NCBI GenBank assembly: GCA_021647265.1
Contig: JAKIVA010000001.1
Span: 42,024-106,023, forward strand
DNA length: 64,000 bases
From: Lutibacter sp.
Lineage (GTDB): Bacteria > Bacteroidota > Bacteroidia > Flavobacteriales > Flavobacteriaceae
Reading direction: 5' to 3'
A program made the translations under genes and the position numbers. Every line of letters starts with the position of its first letter. Position 1 is the first letter of the stretch. Of this stretch, positions 61,283 to 64,000 are shown piece by piece. The notes under the pieces were generated by a model, which worked only from the letters and a program-made list of their open reading frames with translations, was not told where the DNA came from and searched no databases.

Positions 61283-63550
61283 TTATTTATGCTCATTACC
61301 TACTGCTACTGCACTCAAATAGAAATCTTCATACAGTTTAAGAAGGTTTATTAAAGCATTTATTAAATCTTGCGTCTCTAACAATATACTAAAGTATAAA
61401 GTTGTATTTTTAGGGCTCGTTTCTTCCGTTCTGATACGTTTTATTTGACGTTCAATTGATTCTGAGACTCTATTTAACGTGTTTTGTTTGTCCTCTATTA
61501 TTGTACCAAGGCTATCAAATTCTCTTTTAATAAAAACCGATCCTATTTCATTTAAGATAATTTCTAATTCATCATCAATAGATTTTAAATCTTTTAGTTG
61601 ATCCTTTTTAAGTTGTTTGTGATTGTTATTTACATGTTTAAAACTTGCTTTCGAAATATAGCTTATGCTTTGAGCCACATCTTGCAAGTAACTAAGTACT
61701 AAAATATAAAACCTACTTGCCGCAACAGATGTTTCATCTAATGATTTAATAAAGTAAAATACTTCATCTTTTAAATCATCTACTTCCTGATTTAATTTAC
61801 CAACATGTTTATCTGTTTTTTTAAGTTTATTTAAATCATGTAAAGATAAATCGTTCACAACACTAGAGAATAGTTTGCGAACTCTATCAACAACTGCAGC
61901 AATATGCTCAGAGCTTTCGTCAATAACTCCTTTTATTGTAATAATTTCATTTCTTGTTATGTTTCTCTCAACTTTTTTCTCTTTTTGTTTTTTAGAATAC
62001 CTTATATAATTTCTGCCTATCATTAAGAAGACAAAAATAAGTAATAGTGACACCGCTGTGATTCCTCCTAAATTAATTACGTATAATGCAATTGCTGCTG
62101 CTGAAAAAGCAATTAATGCTGTACCAAACCAACCTGCAATAACATTGAGTACACCTGCAACTCTATAAACTGCACTTTCTCTACCCCAAGCTCTATCAGC
62201 AAAAGAGGTTCCCATTGCCACCATAAAAGTTACATAGGTAGTTGAAAGCGGTAATTTAAATGATGTTGCTATTGAAATTAAAATTCCTGCTACTACTAAA
62301 TTTACTGAAGCTCGGACCTTATCAAAAGCAGGCATTTCGTATGTTTTAGATTTAGGTAATGGAATTACTGGAACTTGGAATCTAGAATCAATCCAATTTC
62401 TGATAGATTTAGGAATTATTAATTCAAAAACTTTATTAATTGCAATTGCTCCTCTAACTGTTATTCTAGAAATATCTGTAGGTTGAAATTTTTCAGCACC
62501 TTCTCCTTGTCTTGACAAATCTACGCCCGTTTTAATTACAGAACGTGCTTTTTTAGAAAACCAAATGGTAATTACCATTATAAGACCTGCCAACACTAAA
62601 AATATGGTATTTGACGGAACTTTTCCTGCTAAACTTTCCATTGAAAATTCAGTAGCCAATTTACCCGAAGAATGCCAAACCTCATAAGCATTCCACCCAG
62701 CAATTGGTACTCCAATAAAATTCACTAAATCATTTCCTGCAAAAGCCATAGCTAATGAAAATGTACCAAATCCAACTATAATTTTCAGAATGTCTGCCTT
62801 AAAGAAGCGAATTAGTAACTCTGAAACCAATGTCCATGTTGTAAAACTAATTACAATGATTTGAGTTAAACTATCTTCAATAATATATTTAATATCACCA
62901 TAAAAAGGTGTTCCTTTTAACCCTTTTACAAAAACAAAATAGGTAATCGATGTTAAAGCAAACCCTCCAAACAAAGCATTTACATAGCTTTTTTTATTTT
63001 CCAAATTAAATGAATAAATCAATCTTGAAATAAATTGTACTATGGCTCCAATGGTAAAAGCAACAATAACCGAAAGTAAAATACCTAAAATAATTAATGT
63101 TGCTTTTTCATAATTTATATACTTCCAAATGGCTGAAGCTGTTTCGTTTTCATTCATAGAGATTTTTATAAATGCCATTGCAACCGCAGCTCCTAATAAT
63201 TCAAATACAATTGAAACAGTTGTGGAGGTGGGCATTCCTAAAGTATTAAAAACATCTAGCAATAATATATCTGTTATCATTACCGCTAAAAAAATATAAA
63301 TAATTTCGTTAAAATAGAACTCTCCTGGCACAAAAATACCTTTTCTGGCAACCTCCATCATACCGCTAGAGGTTAAAGCTCCAAAAGCAACCCCTAAACT
63401 GGCAATAATTAAAATATTTCTAATTGAAATAACTTTTGAACCAAAAGCCGAATTTAAAAAATTAATTGCATCATTACTTACTCCAACAACTAAATCAATA
63501 ACTGCTAAAACAGCTAAAGCAACTACCATTAAAATGTATATGTTTTCCAT
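61283..63550 (-). CDS. Pit-family inorganic phosphate transporter with fused PhoU/DUF47-like domain
   Basis: The 755-aa membrane protein begins with the PiT signature GVSNDAINFLNSAFGSK and carries the second one AFAGNDLVNFIGVP, plus LGMPTSTTVS and KLPLSTTYVTFMVAMG. About 220 C-terminal residues after the last TM helix are all-helical and PhoU/DUF47-like. PiT proteins import phosphate with H+ or Na+. The fused domain probably regulates transport in the cytoplasm. A -7 box and Pho-box-like repeats lie upstream. Confidence 0.92.
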   Translation of the reverse strand: MENIYILMVVALAVLAVIDLVVGVSNDAINFLNSAFGSKVISIRNILIIASLGVAFGALTSSGMMEVARKGIFVPGEFYFNEIIYIFLAVMITDILLLDVFNTLGMPTSTTVSIVFELLGAAVAMAFIKISMNENETASAIWKYINYEKATLIILGILLSVIVAFTIGAIVQFISRLIYSFNLENKKSYVNALFGGFALTSITYFVFVKGLKGTPFYGDIKYIIEDSLTQIIVISFTTWTLVSELLIRFFKADILKIIVGFGTFSLAMAFAGNDLVNFIGVPIAGWNAYEVWHSSGKLATEFSMESLAGKVPSNTIFLVLAGLIMVITIWFSKKARSVIKTGVDLSRQGEGAEKFQPTDISRITVRGAIAINKVFELIIPKSIRNWIDSRFQVPVIPLPKSKTYEMPAFDKVRASVNLVVAGILISIATSFKLPLSTTYVTFMVAMGTSFADRAWGRESAVYRVAGVLNVIAGWFGTALIAFSAAAIALYVINLGGITAVSLLLIFVFLMIGRNYIRYSKKQKEKKVERNITRNEIITIKGVIDESSEHIAAVVDRVRKLFSSVVNDLSLHDLNKLKKTDKHVGKLNQEVDDLKDEVFYFIKSLDETSVAASRFYILVLSYLQDVAQSISYISKASFKHVNNNHKQLKKDQLKDLKSIDDELEIILNEIGSVFIKREFDSLGTIIEDKQNTLNRVSESIERQIKRIRTEETSPKNTTLYFSILLETQDLINALINLLKLYEDFYLSAVAVGNEHK

Positions 63551-63565
63551 TTAGATTCTTTTTAA

Positions 63566-63573
63566 CAAAATTA
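63566..63573 (-). promoter_or_regulatory. TAnnTTTG promoter element for the Pit transporter
   Basis: On the minus strand TAATTTTG ends 15 bp before the ATG at 63550. Confidence 0.5.
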
Positions 63574-63581
63574 CTTCTAAG

Positions 63582-63610
63582 TATATATCTTAATGTTAAA
63601 TTAATGTTAC
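63582..63610 (-). promoter_or_regulatory. Pho-box-like direct repeats (site 4)
   Basis: On the minus strand GTAACAT (63610-63604) and TTAACAT (63599-63593), with spacers TAAT and TAAG, repeat every 11 bp. A degenerate third unit ends 8 bp before the -7 box. The site lies before a phosphate transporter gene. Confidence 0.5.
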
Positions 63611-63630
63611 TAAAATTAAGAATTTTATTT

Positions 63631-64000
63631 TTAAGATCCACACATTAAACAATCGTCTGGATTTTCTTTTGACTGAAGTAATAATTCTTTTAATTCTTTA
63701 GGTGTTAGCGGTTTTTCTTCTTGCTTTTTTTCTTTTGATACGGTAAACTGAATGGCATTTACAGCACTTTTAGTACGTAAATAATACATACCTGTTTTTA
63801 AGCCGCTTTTCCAAGCATAAAAATGCATAGAGGTTAACTTGGCATAATTTGCGTCTTGCATAAATAGATTTAATGATTGTGATTGATCTACAAAATACCC
63901 TCTTTGACGAGACATATCAATAATATCTTTCATACTCATTTCCCAAACCGTTTTATACAACTCCTTTAATTCTTGTGGTATTATATCAATATGTTGGATA
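63631..64000 (-). CDS. nrdA: Ribonucleoside-diphosphate reductase large subunit, C-terminal part (partial gene)
   Basis: About 122 C-terminal residues are present; the gene continues past the right edge, and the frame is open to base 64000. The stretch LYKTVWEMSMKDIIDMSRQRGYFVDQSQSLNLFM, followed by AKLTSMHFYAWKSGLKTGMYYLRT, is diagnostic of class I NrdA. The tail ends DDCLMCGS, whose CxxC-type pair re-reduces the active site. The enzyme makes deoxynucleotides for DNA synthesis. It is transcribed towards the Pit gene and ends 58 bp before the Pit promoter. Confidence 0.93.
   Translation of the reverse strand, partial: IQHIDIIPQELKELYKTVWEMSMKDIIDMSRQRGYFVDQSQSLNLFMQDANYAKLTSMHFYAWKSGLKTGMYYLRTKSAVNAIQFTVSKEKKQEEKPLTPKELKELLLQSKENPDDCLMCGS

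Noticed and set aside
1..64000. CRISPR arrays, tRNA or rRNA genes, phage or conjugation genes
   Set aside because: I looked in the intergenic gaps for regular repeat-spacer patterns, cloverleaf ends with CCA-like tails and known mobile-element proteins, and saw none. A covariance-model search was not possible.

Overview
The window looks like a low-GC chromosome segment from a marine-type member of the Bacteroidota, most likely Flavobacteriaceae. I judge this from the strongly AT-rich intergenic DNA, promoters of the Bacteroidota TAnnTTTG (-7) type, SusC-like TonB-dependent receptors, type IX secretion (T9SS) C-terminal sorting domains, and families typical of the group (DUF2480, DUF3078, DUF5689, DUF5676). 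I see no rRNA, tRNA, CRISPR array, phage or transposase gene. Coding density is high and most genes are housekeeping.

Layout. 0-9.3 kb: the 5' part of purF, a PfkB kinase, a SUF/Fe-S accessory cluster (sufE, MIP18-type protein, DUF2480), a DUF3078 outer-membrane protein, a CNNM/CBS protein, hflX, a secreted-type nuclease/phosphatase and an S9 peptidase. 9.5-15.5 kb: a TonB receptor plus DUF5689/lamin-tail lipoprotein operon, divergent from a second nuclease/phosphatase. This may be an uptake locus for extracellular nucleic acid. 15.7-22.3 kb: recJ, OsmC, a methyltransferase, a DEAD-box helicase and nhaC. 22.4-30.2 kb: an NYN-LOTUS protein, then an ion-homeostasis run (K+ channel, APC permease, DUF5676, TrkH, TrkA), a TlpA thioredoxin, a VF530 protein and a second DEAD-box helicase. 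30.4-36.7 kb: rlmF, a TetR-nitroreductase-alcohol dehydrogenase cluster, and a cupin-rsmI-PLP decarboxylase operon. 37-45.2 kb: aspS, a permease, a CLC chloride protein, tadA and dxs. 45.2-54 kb: two giant paralogous T9SS BNR-repeat proteins flanking a lipoprotein. 54-64 kb: dgt, a TonB receptor/beta-helix lipoprotein pair, a small MORN-like protein, a Pit phosphate transporter with a fused PhoU-like domain, and the 3' end of nrdA.

The most interesting signal is regulatory. At least three promoters between 55.5 and 63.6 kb (stand-alone regulatory-domain protein, MORN-like protein, Pit), and more weakly a fourth (lipoprotein/TonB receptor), carry TTAACNT-like 7-mers repeated with an 11-bp period. 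These sit at fixed helical phase to the -7 box. This is the architecture of a PhoB box, and one of the genes is a phosphate transporter, so the region may be an undescribed phosphate-starvation regulon. Other points of note are a 14-codon leader ORF whose translation would open a hairpin hiding the dxs start codon, a hairpin plus T-run in the trkH leader, a Cys-rich frame without an AUG before the CLC gene, two copies of a ~195-bp MITE-like element, and two related elements with GAGGCTGTCTAA-type terminal repeats.

All calls come from reading the sequence by eye. Homology, GC content and motif statistics were not computed.
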